The notes beneath the pieces are model-generated. The model saw nothing but the letters and a program-made list of their open reading frames with translations. It did no database searches and was not told where the DNA came from. This document shows positions 37,488 through 48,368 of a stretch of 64,000 nucleotides of DNA, one piece after another (within the stretch, counting starts at the first letter, position 1; each line of letters opens with the position of its first letter). Location: contig NZ_JAHCAP010000009.1 in the NCBI RefSeq assembly GCF_019634815.1, positions 1-64,000 on the forward strand. The letters are read 5' to 3'. Source of the stretch: Dokdonella sp. Its GTDB lineage: Bacteria; Pseudomonadota; Gammaproteobacteria; Xanthomonadales; Rhodanobacteraceae. A program made the translations under genes and the position numbers.

Positions 37488-37554
37488 GCGGATGGTGGCG
37501 GCGCGATCACCGCGCCCCGCAGCGCAGGGCGCGGCGCGGGCACTGGCCAGACGA

Positions 37555-38274
37555 TCAATCGACCAAGCTGATTTTTTCGATCACGATCGGTGTGGTCGGT
37601 ACGTCACCTGCGAACGGGCCTTTGGGGCCGGTTGGGGTCGCGCGGATCTTGTCGACCACATCCATGCCGTCCGTGACTTTGCCAAACACGGCGTAGCCGG
37701 GGTTGGCGTCGCTGGCATAGTCGAGGCGCGGGTTATCGACGGTGTTGATGAAGAACTGGGCGGTTGCCGAATTGGGATCAAGCGTGCGCGCCATCGCCAC
37801 GGTGCCGCGCAGATTGCTCAGGCCGTTCCTGGATTCGATCGGAATCGGCGCGCGTGTCTTTTTCTGGCGCAGATCGGCACCGAAGCCTCCGCCCTGGATC
37901 ATGAAGCCGGGGATCACGCGATGAAAAATGGTGCCGCTGTAGAAGCCGCTCTTGACGTAGGTGAGGAAGTTCTCGACCGACTTGGGTGCCTTGTCGGGGA
38001 ACAGTTCGATCGTGATGTTGCCGAGACTGGTCTTGACCAGCACCTTGTTGGTGGCGGGGTTGGCGCCGTCAGCGGGCTTGGTCGCGGGCTTGGCCGCGGA
38101 TTTTGCCGCGGGCTTTGCCGCGGGCTTTGCCGCGGGCTTGGCGGTTGCGGGCGGCGCAGCCTTTTTCTGAGTCACGGCGGACTTGGTCTGCGGCGTCTTG
38201 GCTGCGGGCGCGTCTTGCGCAAGGGCAAGGCCGGGAAGGACGAACAGGAGGGTGAGCAGGACGCGTTTGAACAC
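37555..38274 (-). CDS. Exported cyclophilin-type peptidyl-prolyl isomerase with KPAA linker
   Basis: Periplasmic PPIase, 239 aa. GTG at 38274 is preferred because GGAGA lies six bases upstream and it gives a clean signal peptide ([18 protein letters not shown], cleaved before QDA). A Lys/Pro/Ala-rich low-complexity stretch of about 45 residues follows, then the cyclophilin domain ([84 protein letters not shown]). The basic linker may contact the cell wall or membranes; this is inference. ATGs further upstream are possible but lack a ribosome-binding site. Confidence 0.9.
   Translation of the reverse strand: MFKRVLLTLLFVLPGLALAQDAPAAKTPQTKSAVTQKKAAPPATAKPAAKPAAKPAAKSAAKPATKPADGANPATNKVLVKTSLGNITIELFPDKAPKSVENFLTYVKSGFYSGTIFHRVIPGFMIQGGGFGADLRQKKTRAPIPIESRNGLSNLRGTVAMARTLDPNSATAQFFINTVDNPRLDYASDANPGYAVFGKVTDGMDVVDKIRATPTGPKGPFAGDVPTTPIVIEKISLVD
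38072..38143. repeat. Six 12-bp in-frame units coding for the K-P-A-A linker
   Basis: Consecutive 12-mers of the form GCGGGCTTTGCC at 38072, 38084, 38096, 38108, 38120 and 38132, with one to three substitutions each. On the coding (minus) strand each specifies four residues of the KPAA/KPAT type. Length variation would keep the reading frame. Confidence 0.85.
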
Positions 38275-38476
38275 GGGCAATCTCCACGAAGCCGATGACA
38301 GGAACCGTCCAATCATAGGCGTTCTTTTCGATCGCGTGAAACCACGCGCCGGTGCACGTGTCGCACGTTCGCGGCGCAACGGCCGACGGCGCGACGGAAC
38401 CAGACCCCGGCGTGATGTCTGCAGGCCGTGCCCGGTCATGGTGTCGCAGACCGGGCGGCAACGGGTCAAGCCACGC

Positions 38477-38917
38477 TCAGGCGGCAGCGGCGTCTTCCTG
38501 ATTCATCCACTGCTTGATCTGGTCAGCCGGCACGCTTTCCTTGAGCGAGCGCATTGCGCGCATCGCCTGACGATGGAGATCCTGCTGTTCGGAGTACGGC
38601 GAGTCCTTGGTCTCGTGATAGACCACGGTGAGCCACAGCGCGATACCGCGCAGGCGAACCTGCAGGTTTTCCGATTGCAGCCGCTCGATGCCGATGTCGG
38701 TGCCGGCGCCCCAGGCGCGGTACTTCTCCTCGGGTGGCGTGCCGTAGAGGTGCGGAAATTCACAGGCGGCTGCCGCATTGAACTCGCGAATCGCGATGCC
38801 GGCGAGCTGGCGGCGCATCGGCGGCGACAGCGACTCCAAGGCCTTGTTGACTTCACGCAACTGGCGACGCAGTTGGACGGCTCGGCTCAAGGCGATGACA
38901 CGGGTGACGAATTGCAT
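38477..38917 (-). CDS. Conserved-looking hypothetical protein
   Basis: I do not recognise this 146-aa protein. The start at 38917 ([30 protein letters not shown]) is chosen over one 39 bases upstream because a G-rich stretch (AGGGGGGAAC) sits before it. It is soluble and mostly helical, with a basic amphipathic N-terminus, a Cys in [12 protein letters not shown], and a helix [22 protein letters not shown]. It is flanked by psd on one side and the cyclophilin gene on the other, all on the minus strand. Confidence 0.65.
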   Translation of the reverse strand: MQFVTRVIALSRAVQLRRQLREVNKALESLSPPMRRQLAGIAIREFNAAAACEFPHLYGTPPEEKYRAWGAGTDIGIERLQSENLQVRLRGIALWLTVVYHETKDSPYSEQQDLHRQAMRAMRSLKESVPADQIKQWMNQEDAAAA

Positions 38918-39064
38918 GATCGTTGTTCCCCCCTGGGTGATCGATGGACGGTGCATTTCGGCCGATTGCTGGCGTCATATTTCGCCGTCCGTTGTCATAT
39001 TGTGACGGAACGATCGGGAATAAGGAACCCCCCTGCCGGGTCCTTTTCACTGTTTTTTCGGGAC

Positions 39065-39904
39065 TCAGATCACATGCCCGAGCACTGCGCCCATCTCTAC
39101 GGCTTGCTGCGACTGCAAAGGAACGAGTTCGGCAAGGCCGGCCGGGAGCAGCAGGATCGCTGTCGAACCCATGTTGAACCGGCCCATTTCATCGCCGCGT
39201 CCGAGATGCAGGTTCATGCTGCGCCAATCGCGTCGCTGCGGCCTTGAAGCATAAGGCGGGACTTCGACGCCACCCCAGACGGTTTCGATGCCCGAGACGA
39301 GCATTGCGCCGACCAGCACCACGACGAACGGGCCGGTCTCGCCCTTGAAGTGGCAGACGAGCCGTTCGTTTCGTGCAAACAGCCTCGGCACGGCGTCGAC
39401 GGCGAACGGAGCCACGCTGAACAGCCGACCTGGAATATGCAGGGTCTCGACGAGTTCACCCGCGAGCGGCATGTGCACGCGGTGATAGTCGCGCGGTGAG
39501 AGATAGACGGTGACGAATCGCCCGTTCGCGTAGGGCGCGGCGGCGGTTTCGTCAGCGAGCAGTTCGGCAACGCTGAAGTCCTGGCCCTTGGCCTGGACGA
39601 TGCGGCCGCCGGTGATCAGTCCGGCCTGGCTGATGCGACCGTCGGCAGGACAGGCGATGGCCTTTGGATCGACAGGAGCGGGACGCGCGCCCCGCTTGAG
39701 TTCGCGCGTGAAAAAGGCGTTGAAATGTGCGTAGGCGGATGGATCGGGCTGCTCGGCCTGACTCAGGTCGATGGCGTAGGCGCGCACGATGCGGCGGATC
39801 AGGAAGTCCTTCCATGGGCGCCACCGGCAGCGCGTGGCGTAAAGCACCAGACGGGACAGCAGGCGATGCGGCAACAGGGACTGCAGCAGGACCGAGGCTC
39901 GCAT
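39065..39904 (-). CDS. psd: Phosphatidylserine decarboxylase proenzyme
   Basis: Makes phosphatidylethanolamine at the inner membrane. 279 aa. The proenzyme is cleaved at the G-S-T site (MGSTAILLLPAG; Ser247 becomes the pyruvoyl group). Other conserved parts are FFTRELKRGARP, CPADGRISQAG, YLSPRDYHRVHMPLAGEL and VGAMLVSGIETVWGG. Its start codon overlaps the last base of the SCO gene stop (TGATG), so the pair is translationally coupled. Confidence 0.96.
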   Translation of the reverse strand: MRASVLLQSLLPHRLLSRLVLYATRCRWRPWKDFLIRRIVRAYAIDLSQAEQPDPSAYAHFNAFFTRELKRGARPAPVDPKAIACPADGRISQAGLITGGRIVQAKGQDFSVAELLADETAAAPYANGRFVTVYLSPRDYHRVHMPLAGELVETLHIPGRLFSVAPFAVDAVPRLFARNERLVCHFKGETGPFVVVLVGAMLVSGIETVWGGVEVPPYASRPQRRDWRSMNLHLGRGDEMGRFNMGSTAILLLPAGLAELVPLQSQQAVEMGAVLGHVI

Positions 39905-40551
39905 CAGCGACTCCGCGCCAGCGCCTGCAGATCGGCCAGCAGTTTGGCTGGCTCGAACGGTGGGCGCAGCAGGCCGACTTCGCGTCCGAGCGGGTCGATC
40001 ATCACCACCGAGGCGCTGTGATCGACCGGATAGTTGGCATCCGTGGACTCGCCGCGCGCATATACCAGGCCGAGCGCGCGCGTGAGCGGCGTCAACACCT
40101 CGTCCGGACCGGTTGCGGCGATGAACGCCTTGTCGAAATAACCGACGTAGCGCGCCAGTTGTTCGGGCGTGTCGCGCGCCGGATCGACCGAGATGAAAAC
40201 GAAGTTCAGACGCGCACGCAGCGCCGGGTCGAGTTTTTTCCATGCCTGAGCGAAGACGGCGAGCGTGGTCGGACAGATGTCCGGGCAGTGCGTATAGCCG
40301 AAGAAGACCAAGGTCCAGCGCCCGCGCCAGTCGGCGTCGCCGAGTTTGCCGCCATCGCTGCGCGTGAGCTCGAAGGCCGGCACGTTGCGCGGATGTGGAA
40401 ACAGCATGCCTGATTGCAGCGGCGGAAGTTGCGGTATCGGCGCCGTCGAAAACCAGCGCGCGCCCAACCACAGGCCGAGCGCCGCGGCGGCTGCGGCAAT
40501 GAGGATGGTCCAGTTGGCCGTGATGCGGCCGTGAACGGGCGGGATTTTCAT
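39904..40551 (-). CDS. SCO1/SenC-family copper chaperone
   Basis: Membrane-anchored thioredoxin-fold protein that delivers copper to CuA sites or acts as a thiol reductase. 215 aa with one N-terminal membrane helix (about residues 12-32). The copper-binding CPDIC is in FFGYTHCPDICPTTL, and the third ligand His is in DHSASVVMIDP. It is encoded with psd rather than with an oxidase. A second, divergent SCO protein is part of the NO reductase cluster at 53630-54247. Confidence 0.92.
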   Translation of the reverse strand: MKIPPVHGRITANWTILIAAAAAALGLWLGARWFSTAPIPQLPPLQSGMLFPHPRNVPAFELTRSDGGKLGDADWRGRWTLVFFGYTHCPDICPTTLAVFAQAWKKLDPALRARLNFVFISVDPARDTPEQLARYVGYFDKAFIAATGPDEVLTPLTRALGLVYARGESTDANYPVDHSASVVMIDPLGREVGLLRPPFEPAKLLADLQALARSR

Positions 40552-40663
40552 CCGCCGATTATACGGGGCACCACGCAGCTGACTGCGTGGCCGTGGCTTC
40601 GCGGCAGAACCGGGGTGGCCATCCCGTATACTTTCGCGCTTGCACCTTCTGCTGGATTGCGTG

Positions 40664-41584
40664 ATGACCCGGGAACTTGCCACGATCATCGATTTCATTC
40701 GCTACGGCGCAAGCCGGTTCGGTGCGGCGGGCCTGACCTTCGGCCACAGCTACGACAATGCGATCGACGAGGCCACGCATCTGGTGCTGCATGCACTGCA
40801 CCTGCCGCACGACCTGTCGCCGGCCTATGGCACAGCGCATCTGGTCGAGAGCGAGCGACTGGTCGTGCTTGATCTGATCGAGCGCCGTGTCGCCGAGCAC
40901 AAGCCGGTCGCCTATCTCACCGGCGAAGCGTGGTTTGCCGGGCTCAAGTTCAAATCCGACGCGCGTGCGCTGGTGCCACGCTCGCCGATTGCCGAACTGA
41001 TCCAGAGCGGTTTCACGCCCTGGCTCGACGAACGGCCGGTGGCACGCGCGCTCGACCTGTGCACAGGTTCGGGCTGCATCGGCATCGCCATGTCTGCGCA
41101 CAATCCCGACTGGTTGGTCGATTTGGTCGACATCAGCGAAGAGGCGCTGGCGCTCGCGCGCGAGAATGTCGCGTTCCAGGACGTCGGCGAGCGTGTGCGC
41201 GTGATCCGCTCGGACTTGTTTGCCAGTCTTGCCGGCGAGCGGTACGACCTCATCGTGAGCAATCCGCCCTACGTGACCGAACAGGAATTCGCGGCCTTGC
41301 CGCCCGAATACAGCCACGAGCCCCGGCTCGGCCTTGCCGCCGGCGCCGACGGGCTGGATTTCGCGCTGCGCATCCTTGCCCAGGCGCCCGAGCACCTGAA
41401 CGAGGGCGGCGTCCTCATCGTCGAGGTCGGCGAAAGCGAGCGCGCGCTGATCGAGTGTCTGCCGCAGGTGCCGTTCAACTGGATCGAATTCAATGTCGGC
41501 CAGATGGGCGTCTTTCTGCTGGATCGCCGCGACCTGCTCGCGCACGCCCCGGCGATCCGCGCGGCCGCGCAGGGCCGGTCTTGA
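40664..41584 (+). CDS. prmB: 50S ribosomal protein L3 N5-glutamine methyltransferase PrmB
   Basis: SAM-dependent methyltransferase modifying a Gln of L3. 306 aa from ATG at 40664 (a GTG lies one codon before). The N-terminal domain starts TRELATIIDFIRYGASRF. The SAM site is LDLCTGSGCIGIAM, and the catalytic NPPY motif is in LIVSNPPYVTEQEFAALPPEYSHEP, distinguishing PrmB from PrmC. TATACT at 40627-40632 is a likely -10 element. aroC follows, as in many gammaproteobacteria. Confidence 0.94.
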   Translation: MTRELATIIDFIRYGASRFGAAGLTFGHSYDNAIDEATHLVLHALHLPHDLSPAYGTAHLVESERLVVLDLIERRVAEHKPVAYLTGEAWFAGLKFKSDARALVPRSPIAELIQSGFTPWLDERPVARALDLCTGSGCIGIAMSAHNPDWLVDLVDISEEALALARENVAFQDVGERVRVIRSDLFASLAGERYDLIVSNPPYVTEQEFAALPPEYSHEPRLGLAAGADGLDFALRILAQAPEHLNEGGVLIVEVGESERALIECLPQVPFNWIEFNVGQMGVFLLDRRDLLAHAPAIRAAAQGRS

Positions 41585-41641
41585 GCAAGGCGAGATGTCG
41601 ATCCGGACAAACCTGCCGTTGAGCCACGCCAAGCAGCGCCC

Positions 41642-42727
41642 ATGAGCAATACTTTCGGAAAGTTGTTTGCGGTTACGACCTTCGGCGAAAGCCATGGTCC
41701 GGCGATCGGTTGCGTGATCGATGGTTGTCCGCCCGGACTGGCGATCGACTCGGGCGAGTTCCGCGTCGATCTCGATCGGCGCGCCACCGGCAAGAGTCGC
41801 TACACCTCGCAGCGTCATGAAACCGATGAAGTCGAGATCCTTTCAGGCGTATACGAAGGGCGCACCACCGGCACCCCGATCGCGCTGCTGATCCGCAATG
41901 TCGATCAGCGTTCGAAGGACTATTCGGACATCACCAGCACGTTCCGTCCCGGTCACGCCGATTACACCTACTGGCAGAAATACGGAATCCGCGATCCGCG
42001 TGGCGGGGGACGTTCATCGGCGCGCGAAACGACAATGCGGGTCGCGGCGGCGGTGATCGCCAGGAAGTGGCTGGCGCTGCATTTCGGCATTCGCGTGCGC
42101 GGCCATCTCGCGCAGATCGGCGGCCTGGTGCCACGTGAATTCGACTGGGATGCGGTCGAGGGCAATCCCTTCTTCTGGCCCGATGCCGGGATGATCCAGG
42201 AGCTTGAGCAGTATGTGAATGCCTTGCGCAAGTCGGGTGATTCGGTGGGCGCACGCGTGAACGTGGTGGCAGAAGGCGTGCCGCCGGGGTGGGGTGAGCC
42301 GATCTACGGCAAGCTCGATGGCGATCTTGCGGCAGCGCTGATGTCGATCAATGCGGTCAAGGGCGTGGAGATCGGTGACGGTTTCGCGGCGGTGGCACAG
42401 AAGGGCAGCGAGCATCGTGACGAGCTCACGCCACAGGGATTCGCCTCCAACCATGCCGGCGGAATCCTTGGCGGCATTTCCAGTGGGCAGACCGTGGTTG
42501 CATCCATTGCGCTCAAGCCGACCTCGAGCATTCTCATTCCCGGGCGCAGCGTGAATCTGGCGGGTGAGCCGGTCGAAGTCGTGACCAAGGGCCGCCACGA
42601 TCCCTGCGTGGGCATCCGCGCGACCCCGATCGCCGAAGCGATGGTTGCGCTCGTGCTCATGGATCACGCGCTGCGCCACCGCGGCCAGTGCGCCGATGTC
42701 GGTGCGGTGTCGCCGCGGATCGTTTGA
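41642..42727 (+). CDS. aroC: Chorismate synthase
   Basis: Last step of the shikimate pathway, converting EPSP to chorismate with reduced FMN. 361 aa. Three signatures are intact: [18 protein letters not shown] near the start, [20 protein letters not shown], and the C-terminal [17 protein letters not shown]. It supplies chorismate for the trp genes downstream. Confidence 0.98.
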   Translation: MSNTFGKLFAVTTFGESHGPAIGCVIDGCPPGLAIDSGEFRVDLDRRATGKSRYTSQRHETDEVEILSGVYEGRTTGTPIALLIRNVDQRSKDYSDITSTFRPGHADYTYWQKYGIRDPRGGGRSSARETTMRVAAAVIARKWLALHFGIRVRGHLAQIGGLVPREFDWDAVEGNPFFWPDAGMIQELEQYVNALRKSGDSVGARVNVVAEGVPPGWGEPIYGKLDGDLAAALMSINAVKGVEIGDGFAAVAQKGSEHRDELTPQGFASNHAGGILGGISSGQTVVASIALKPTSSILIPGRSVNLAGEPVEVVTKGRHDPCVGIRATPIAEAMVALVLMDHALRHRGQCADVGAVSPRIV

Positions 42728-42833
42728 GAATCAGTCGCCGTCATGAGCGGCAATGCCGATTGGTTATTGGCACGGCGAGCGCGGGCTGCTTCATCCTCCC
42801 GCGTCCCACGCAAAACACAAAGAGAGCGAAGCG

Positions 42834-43862
42834 ATGAACGCGCACAAGAAGTACAACGTGGCAATGGCCGGGGCGACCGGGGCGGTCGGTGAGACCCTGC
42901 TGTCCATTCTGGAGCAGCGCGGCTTTCCGGTTGGCGAGCTGGTGCCCTTGGCGAGCGCGCGTTCGGCCGGTGGCACGGTGAGCTTCGCTGGCCGCGAAGT
43001 AGTGGTGAAGAACCTCGCCGACTTCGACTTCAACGGCATCGACATCGCGTTTTTCTCAGCCGGTGGCAGTGTTTCGCGTGAACACGTGCCACGCGCAGCG
43101 GCGGCAGGCGCCGTGGTGATCGACAACACCTCCGAATTCCGCTACCGCGACGAGATTCCGCTGGTCGTGAGCGAAGTCAATCCGCATGCGATCGCGCGCT
43201 ACGTCGATCACGGCATCATTGCCAATCCGAACTGTTCGACGATGCAGATGCTGGTCGCGCTGGCACCGATCCATCGCGCGGTTGGTATCGAGCGCATCAA
43301 CGTGGCGACCTATCAGTCGGTGTCGGGGGCAGGGCGCTCGGGCGCCGATGAACTGGGACGGCAGACCGCGGCGCTGCTCAACTTTCAGGAGGCCGAACCC
43401 TCCAAATTCCAGGCCCAGATCGCTTTCAACCTGATTCCGCAGATCGACGAGTTCCAGGACAATGGCTACACCAAGGAAGAAATGAAGATGGTGTGGGAGA
43501 CGCGCAAGATCCTCGAAGACGAATCGATCCAGGTCAATCCGACGGCGGTGCGCGTGCCGGTGTTCTACGGCCATTCCGAGGCCGTGCACATCGAGACCCG
43601 CGACAAGCTCACGGCCGAAACTGCGCGCAGCCTGCTCCAGAACGCTCCAGGCGTGATCGTGGTCGACGAGCGCAAGGCCGGCGGCTATCCGACGCCGGTA
43701 TCACACGCTGCCGGCAAGGACGAGGTTTTCGTCGGCCGCATCCGTGAAGACATCTCCCACCCGCGCGGACTTGACCTGTGGATCGTGTCTGACAACATTC
43801 GCAAAGGGGCCGCGCTCAATGCCGTGCAGATCGCGGAGTTGCTGATCCGAGACCATTTGTGA
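42834..43862 (+). CDS. asd: Aspartate-semialdehyde dehydrogenase
   Basis: Reduces aspartyl phosphate to the semialdehyde for Lys, Met, Thr and diaminopimelate synthesis. 342 aa. The NADP-binding GATGAVGETLLSILEQRGFP, the active-site Cys in IIANPNCSTMQMLVAL, the substrate Arg/Gln region (YQSVSGAGRSGADEL), and HSEAVHIET are all present. The upstream AGAGAGCGAAG gives a modest ribosome-binding site. The asd-fimV-truA order is typical of pseudomonads and xanthomonads. Confidence 0.96.
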   Translation: MNAHKKYNVAMAGATGAVGETLLSILEQRGFPVGELVPLASARSAGGTVSFAGREVVVKNLADFDFNGIDIAFFSAGGSVSREHVPRAAAAGAVVIDNTSEFRYRDEIPLVVSEVNPHAIARYVDHGIIANPNCSTMQMLVALAPIHRAVGIERINVATYQSVSGAGRSGADELGRQTAALLNFQEAEPSKFQAQIAFNLIPQIDEFQDNGYTKEEMKMVWETRKILEDESIQVNPTAVRVPVFYGHSEAVHIETRDKLTAETARSLLQNAPGVIVVDERKAGGYPTPVSHAAGKDEVFVGRIREDISHPRGLDLWIVSDNIRKGAALNAVQIAELLIRDHL

Positions 43863-43909
43863 CGCCGTACACTTTGCAAAAAGGCATCTGTGACGGATAG
43901 TTACGAATG

Positions 43910-43918
43910 TGTTATAAG
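43910..43918 (+). promoter_or_regulatory. Extended -10 promoter element upstream of fimV
   Basis: TGT followed by TATAAG (43913-43918), i.e. TGn plus a near-consensus -10, 57 bases before the fimV ATG. The -35 region (TGTGACGG around 43889-43896) is weak, which an extended -10 can offset. Confidence 0.5.
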
Positions 43919-43974
43919 CCCGTTTCGAGAAACCCGACCAAACGGGTCATCCACGCTGTGGGGAGCACGTTCAG

Positions 43975-46593
43975 ATGAAACGACCGTTGCAACTGTCGCT
44001 GGCGATCACGCTTGCGCTGGCCGGAACCAACGCGATTGCGCTCGGGCTTGGCCCGGTGCGGGTCATGTCCAAGCTCAATCAACCGCTGCAGGCGGAAATC
44101 CCGGTGATACAGGGGAGCGCGGGCGAGGCCGAAGGCTTGCTCGTCAGCCTTGCCGATCAGGAAGATTTTGAGCGCCTGGGCATAAGCCGCAGCCATCTGG
44201 GCGTTCCGCTCGAGTTTTCGGTCGCCAAGGACGCCAAGGGTCAGGTCGTGATCCGCGTGACGAGCACCGAGCCCGTGCGCTCGACCTACCTCGACTTCCT
44301 CGTCGAGGCAAACTGGCCGAAAGGTCGCATGCTGCGCGAGTACACGGTTCTGCTGGATCCGCCGATGACGGCGCCCGTCGCCGCGCCGACGCCCAAGGCC
44401 GTTGCCGCTGCGCCGGCAATGCCGAAGCCAGCCAAACCGAGCACATCGAGCAGCAAACCCGCCGCTGCGGCGCCAGTGGCTGCGCCTCACCGGCCGGCTG
44501 CCGCTGCGCCTGCACCTGCGCGCGCGATGGCCGCGGGTGACTACGGTCCCACCCAGGCGGGTGAAACACTGTCGTCGGTTGCCGCCAAGATGCGCGGTGG
44601 CGACGCTGACCTCAACCAGATGATGTTGGCCCTGCTCAAGCACAATCCGGATGCCTTCTATCGCGACAACATCAACGCCCTCAAACGCGGCGTGATCCTG
44701 CGCGCGCCGAGCGAAGACGAAATCAAGGCGATCGGTGCGGCCAGCGAGGCTGCACGCCAAGTGCATGCCCAGATCGAGGATTGGCGCGGCATGACGGCAT
44801 CCACGCCGCGCGTCGCCGCCGACACCGCTGCGACGGCGCCGGCGCCCAAGGCTTCCAAGCCGGTCGCATCCGCAAGTCCCAAGCCCGCGGCATCGTCAGG
44901 CCCGCGCGACCAGCTTGAGCTGGTTCCGCCGAAGGCCGGCACCGGAAAGGACAGCGGCGCCGTGGCTGGCTCGCCTGCCAGCGGCAGCAGCAACGGCAGT
45001 GGCAGGAATGCCGCAAGCGCCGAGTCGGCCCGCGAGCTTGCGCGCACCAAGGAGGCGCTGGCAACCAGCGAACAGGCGGCGAGTGACCTCAAGTCACGCG
45101 TCAAGGACCTCGAGGATCTCAAGGCCAAGAACGATCGTCTGATTTCGCTCAAGGATTCCGAAATCGCCGACCTGCAGAAGAAGCTCAAGGAACTGCAGGC
45201 GGCAAAGCCGACGCCCGGCGCAGCCAAGCCCGTGGCGGAAGCGGCACCGGCGAGCGCTCCGATCGACAAGAAGGACATCTGGGGCGATTCCGCCAAGGCG
45301 AATGCCGACAGCGCCCCCAAGGCGACAGCTGAAAGCCATCCGGCGACTCCGGTTGTCGATGCCAAGTCGTCTGCGGCCACGCCACCTGCGCCGGCCATTG
45401 TCGACGCCAACAAGCCGACTGCGCCCGCCGCGCCCGCAGATGGCAAGGCGGCCACCGCATCGACCATGCCGGCTGCGCCTGCACCCGGCGATGTCGTGCC
45501 CGGCAAGGCCACCACAAGCCCGCTCGCGGATACCGGAACGACGTCCACCACGACAGCGCCGGCCGCAGCGACGGCAACGACACCCGCTGCCGCGCCGACG
45601 ACGGCCAAGCCCGCGGCAACGACAACGCCCAAGCCCGCGACACCGGCGCCGGCCAAGCCCGCAGCATCGGCGCCCAAGGCGGCCACGCAACACGCTTGGT
45701 ATGAGGCAGACTGGGTCATGCCGGCGGCAATCGGCGGTGGCGTGCTGGTGTTGCTGCTGGGTTTCCTCGGCCTGCGCAAGCGCAAGCCTGCGGCGAAGAA
45801 GACCTCGGCTGCGGCGGCGCCGTCGATCGCCGATTCCTTCGGCGATTCGTATGCCCACGGCGGCAGCGGCAACGTGATGGAATCGGAGATTGCGCATCTG
45901 CAAGGCCAGATCGCTGCCGATCCAGGCAATCTCGGCGCGCACCTCGAACTCCTGAGCATCTACTACGCCGAACGCAACGTCGAACGCTTCGAGGAGGGCG
46001 CCGAGCGGATGCACGAATACGTCGCCGATCCGCAGCAGAGCGAATGGCAGGAAGTGCAGGCGATGGGAGAGGAACTTGCGCCCCATCATCCGCTGTGGGC
46101 GTCGTCTGCGCCTGACGCAAGTTCAGCGCACGATGACCAGGCTGGAAATGCCCAGCATTTCGCGTACGACGATGCATCGTTTGTCGACCAGGATGCACCG
46201 GCGTCGCGCGACGACAGTTTTGTTCCCGACGCGGGACGCCCTGATTTCGGTTTCGGCATGCCACCCGCGCACGCCCCCGAGGCAGCGGCGCCGCGGGATC
46301 TGGCTGATCATGGCTTCGGTTTCGACGCGATTCCCCCGCTGGAGGACATCCCCGTGGCTAGCCACCCTGAACCCGAGCAGCCGGCAATGGCGCATGTGTC
46401 CGAACCCGCGCCCGTACCTGCGGATGACTTCTTTTCCAATGAAGATGCGGTCGGTACCAAGCTGGATCTGGCCAAGGCCTACATGGACATGGGCGATCCC
46501 GATGGCGCGCGATCGATGCTCGAGGAAGTGCTCGCCGAGGGCAACGACGCGCAGCGGGGCGAGGCCCAGCGCTTGATCGCTGACCTGCGCTGA
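43975..46593 (+). CDS. fimV: FimV/HubP-type polar landmark protein
   Basis: Inner-membrane, peptidoglycan-binding hub for type IV pilus assembly and polar organisation. 872 aa. Signal peptide 1-22 or so ([20 protein letters not shown]), FimV N-terminal domain ([20 protein letters not shown]), Ala/Pro-rich linker, LysM-like domain (about 184-250, with [17 protein letters not shown]), coiled coil (about 345-412), a long Ala/Pro/Thr-rich region, a membrane helix (about 578-602, [20 protein letters not shown]), acidic cytoplasmic part and the C-terminal FimV domain (822-872, [21 protein letters not shown]). GGGGAG precedes the ATG. Confidence 0.95.
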   Translation: MKRPLQLSLAITLALAGTNAIALGLGPVRVMSKLNQPLQAEIPVIQGSAGEAEGLLVSLADQEDFERLGISRSHLGVPLEFSVAKDAKGQVVIRVTSTEPVRSTYLDFLVEANWPKGRMLREYTVLLDPPMTAPVAAPTPKAVAAAPAMPKPAKPSTSSSKPAAAAPVAAPHRPAAAAPAPARAMAAGDYGPTQAGETLSSVAAKMRGGDADLNQMMLALLKHNPDAFYRDNINALKRGVILRAPSEDEIKAIGAASEAARQVHAQIEDWRGMTASTPRVAADTAATAPAPKASKPVASASPKPAASSGPRDQLELVPPKAGTGKDSGAVAGSPASGSSNGSGRNAASAESARELARTKEALATSEQAASDLKSRVKDLEDLKAKNDRLISLKDSEIADLQKKLKELQAAKPTPGAAKPVAEAAPASAPIDKKDIWGDSAKANADSAPKATAESHPATPVVDAKSSAATPPAPAIVDANKPTAPAAPADGKAATASTMPAAPAPGDVVPGKATTSPLADTGTTSTTTAPAAATATTPAAAPTTAKPAATTTPKPATPAPAKPAASAPKAATQHAWYEADWVMPAAIGGGVLVLLLGFLGLRKRKPAAKKTSAAAAPSIADSFGDSYAHGGSGNVMESEIAHLQGQIAADPGNLGAHLELLSIYYAERNVERFEEGAERMHEYVADPQQSEWQEVQAMGEELAPHHPLWASSAPDASSAHDDQAGNAQHFAYDDASFVDQDAPASRDDSFVPDAGRPDFGFGMPPAHAPEAAAPRDLADHGFGFDAIPPLEDIPVASHPEPEQPAMAHVSEPAPVPADDFFSNEDAVGTKLDLAKAYMDMGDPDGARSMLEEVLAEGNDAQRGEAQRLIADLR

Positions 46594-46732
46594 GCGGGCC
46601 AGTCCTACATGCGGGAATCGCGCGGCTGCAACGCCTCGCGGTTCCCGTTTCGTTTCCGGCCCTCGTCGCGCTTGTTCGCAACACGCGTCCTTGTCCTACG
46701 ATTGCCGATTCCGAACCCGGATTCCGCCTGCA

Positions 46733-47500
46733 ATGCGCATTGCCCTGGGCATCGAATACGAAGGCACTGGCTTCCTCGGTTGGCAGCGCCTCACGCATGG
46801 GCGAACCGTGCAGGGAGAAATCGAGGCAGCGCTGGCATTCGTCGCTGACCATCCCGTCGAGGTGACCTGTGCCGGGCGTACCGATGCCGGCGTACATGCA
46901 CGCTGCCAGGTCGTGCACTTCGACAGTGATGCGGCGCGCAGCGAACGATCCTGGGCGCTCGGCGCGACCTCGCGCTTGCCGCCTGATGTTGCCGTGCTGT
47001 GGGCGCGCGCGGTCGATCAATCTTTCCATGCACGCTTTTGCGCCACGGCCCGTCGCTATCGCTACGTGCTGCTCAATCGGCCGATCCGCGCCGCGCTCGA
47101 CGCCCGCTTCGTGGCCTGGGAGCGGCTGCCTCTGGACGCCGCACGCATGCACGAGGCGGCTCAGGCCGTGCTCGGTGAAAATGACTTCAGCGCGTTTCGC
47201 ACCTCGCAATGCCAGTCCCGCACTCCGATGCGCAATGTCCATCGCATCCATGTCTGCCGCAGCGGTGACGAAGTCGTCATCGAAGTCGAGGCAAATGCCT
47301 TTCTGCATCACATGGTGCGCAATCTGGTTGGATCGCTGCTGATGATCGGGCGTGGTGAACGACCGGTGGATTGGATGGCCGAGCTGCTCCTGGGCCGCGA
47401 CCGCGATCGTGCCGGGCCGACTGCGCCCGCGTCCGGTTTGAGCTTTGTCGGACCGCGCTATCCCGCAAACTGGAAGCTTCCGGGGCAGGTGAGCGGATGA
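46733..47500 (+). CDS. truA: tRNA pseudouridine(38-40) synthase
   Basis: Forms pseudouridine at positions 38-40 of the tRNA anticodon arm. 255 aa. [18 protein letters not shown] opens the protein. The catalytic Asp is in [37 protein letters not shown] and [24 protein letters not shown] are typical. The stop overlaps the trpF start (ATGA at 47497-47500). Confidence 0.97.
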   Translation: MRIALGIEYEGTGFLGWQRLTHGRTVQGEIEAALAFVADHPVEVTCAGRTDAGVHARCQVVHFDSDAARSERSWALGATSRLPPDVAVLWARAVDQSFHARFCATARRYRYVLLNRPIRAALDARFVAWERLPLDAARMHEAAQAVLGENDFSAFRTSQCQSRTPMRNVHRIHVCRSGDEVVIEVEANAFLHHMVRNLVGSLLMIGRGERPVDWMAELLLGRDRDRAGPTAPASGLSFVGPRYPANWKLPGQVSG

Positions 47501-48123
47501 GCCGTACCCGGATCAAGTTCTGCGGCATTACCCGCGGCGAGGATGTGCGGTGCGCGCTCGAACTCGGTGTCGATGCAATTGGGCTGGTGCTCACGCGCAA
47601 GAGCCGGCGATTCGTCGAGCCGTCCAGCGCGCGCGTGCTGCGCGCGCTGTTGCCGCCCTTCGTGAGCGCGGTGGCGCTGCTGATGGATGATGATCCGGAA
47701 TGGGTCGAGCAGGTGATCCAGGTGGTGCGGCCGGATCTCCTGCAATTCCATGGCAGCGAGGATGCCGCGTTCGCCGAGCGCCTCGATTACCCCTACCTCA
47801 AGGCGGTTCCGATGGCCTCGGTCGATGATGTGCCCGCATATGCGCGCGCGCACCCGCGCGCCGCCGGCTTCCTGCTCGACAGTCACGCGGTCGGAGCGGT
47901 GGGCGGCACCGGTGCCGCCTTCGACTGGACGCGCGTGCCACGCAACCTGGATCGCCCGCTCGTGCTGGCCGGCGGGCTCGATGCAGGCAATGTCGCTGCC
48001 GCGATCACGCAGGCGCAACCGTATGCCGTCGATGTCTCCAGCGGCATCGAATCGGAACCGGGCATCAAGGATCCCCAGCGCATGCGCGCCTTCGTCGCTG
48101 CGGTGCGCGCCGCGGGATCATGA
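47497..48123 (+). CDS. trpF: Phosphoribosylanthranilate isomerase
   Basis: TIM-barrel enzyme of tryptophan synthesis, 208 aa. [13 protein letters not shown] contains the catalytic Cys; the catalytic Asp is in [35 protein letters not shown] and [16 protein letters not shown] bind phosphate. Translation is coupled to truA. 245 bases separate it from trpB, with a TATAGT at 48158-48163 as a possible internal -10 but no trp leader peptide recognised. Confidence 0.97.
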   Translation: MSRTRIKFCGITRGEDVRCALELGVDAIGLVLTRKSRRFVEPSSARVLRALLPPFVSAVALLMDDDPEWVEQVIQVVRPDLLQFHGSEDAAFAERLDYPYLKAVPMASVDDVPAYARAHPRAAGFLLDSHAVGAVGGTGAAFDWTRVPRNLDRPLVLAGGLDAGNVAAAITQAQPYAVDVSSGIESEPGIKDPQRMRAFVAAVRAAGS

Positions 48124-48368
48124 TGTCCGCGCTGCGCAGGGTGTGGCCCGGCTGCGCTATAGTTCACCGGATGAATCACCGCACCCGCCACATTCCGCCT
48201 GCACCCTTCGGCCGCTCTCTGCGTCGCTGGCGGCGTGTCCCCGCTGCTGCGGTTCGATAGTTTCGCTGCTCTGTCGTCGTATGCCTGCTGACGGTGCGGT
48301 CGTGCCGGTCAGACGGGCTTTTCCGCCTGTCACATGCGGGCGCGTCGATGAAGTTCGGGGAGTTTGCG

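Noticed and set aside
38990..39009. Imperfect palindrome (CCGT ... ACGG) near the psd terminator region as an operator
   Set aside because: Only the outer four and central two base pairs match; too weak to support.
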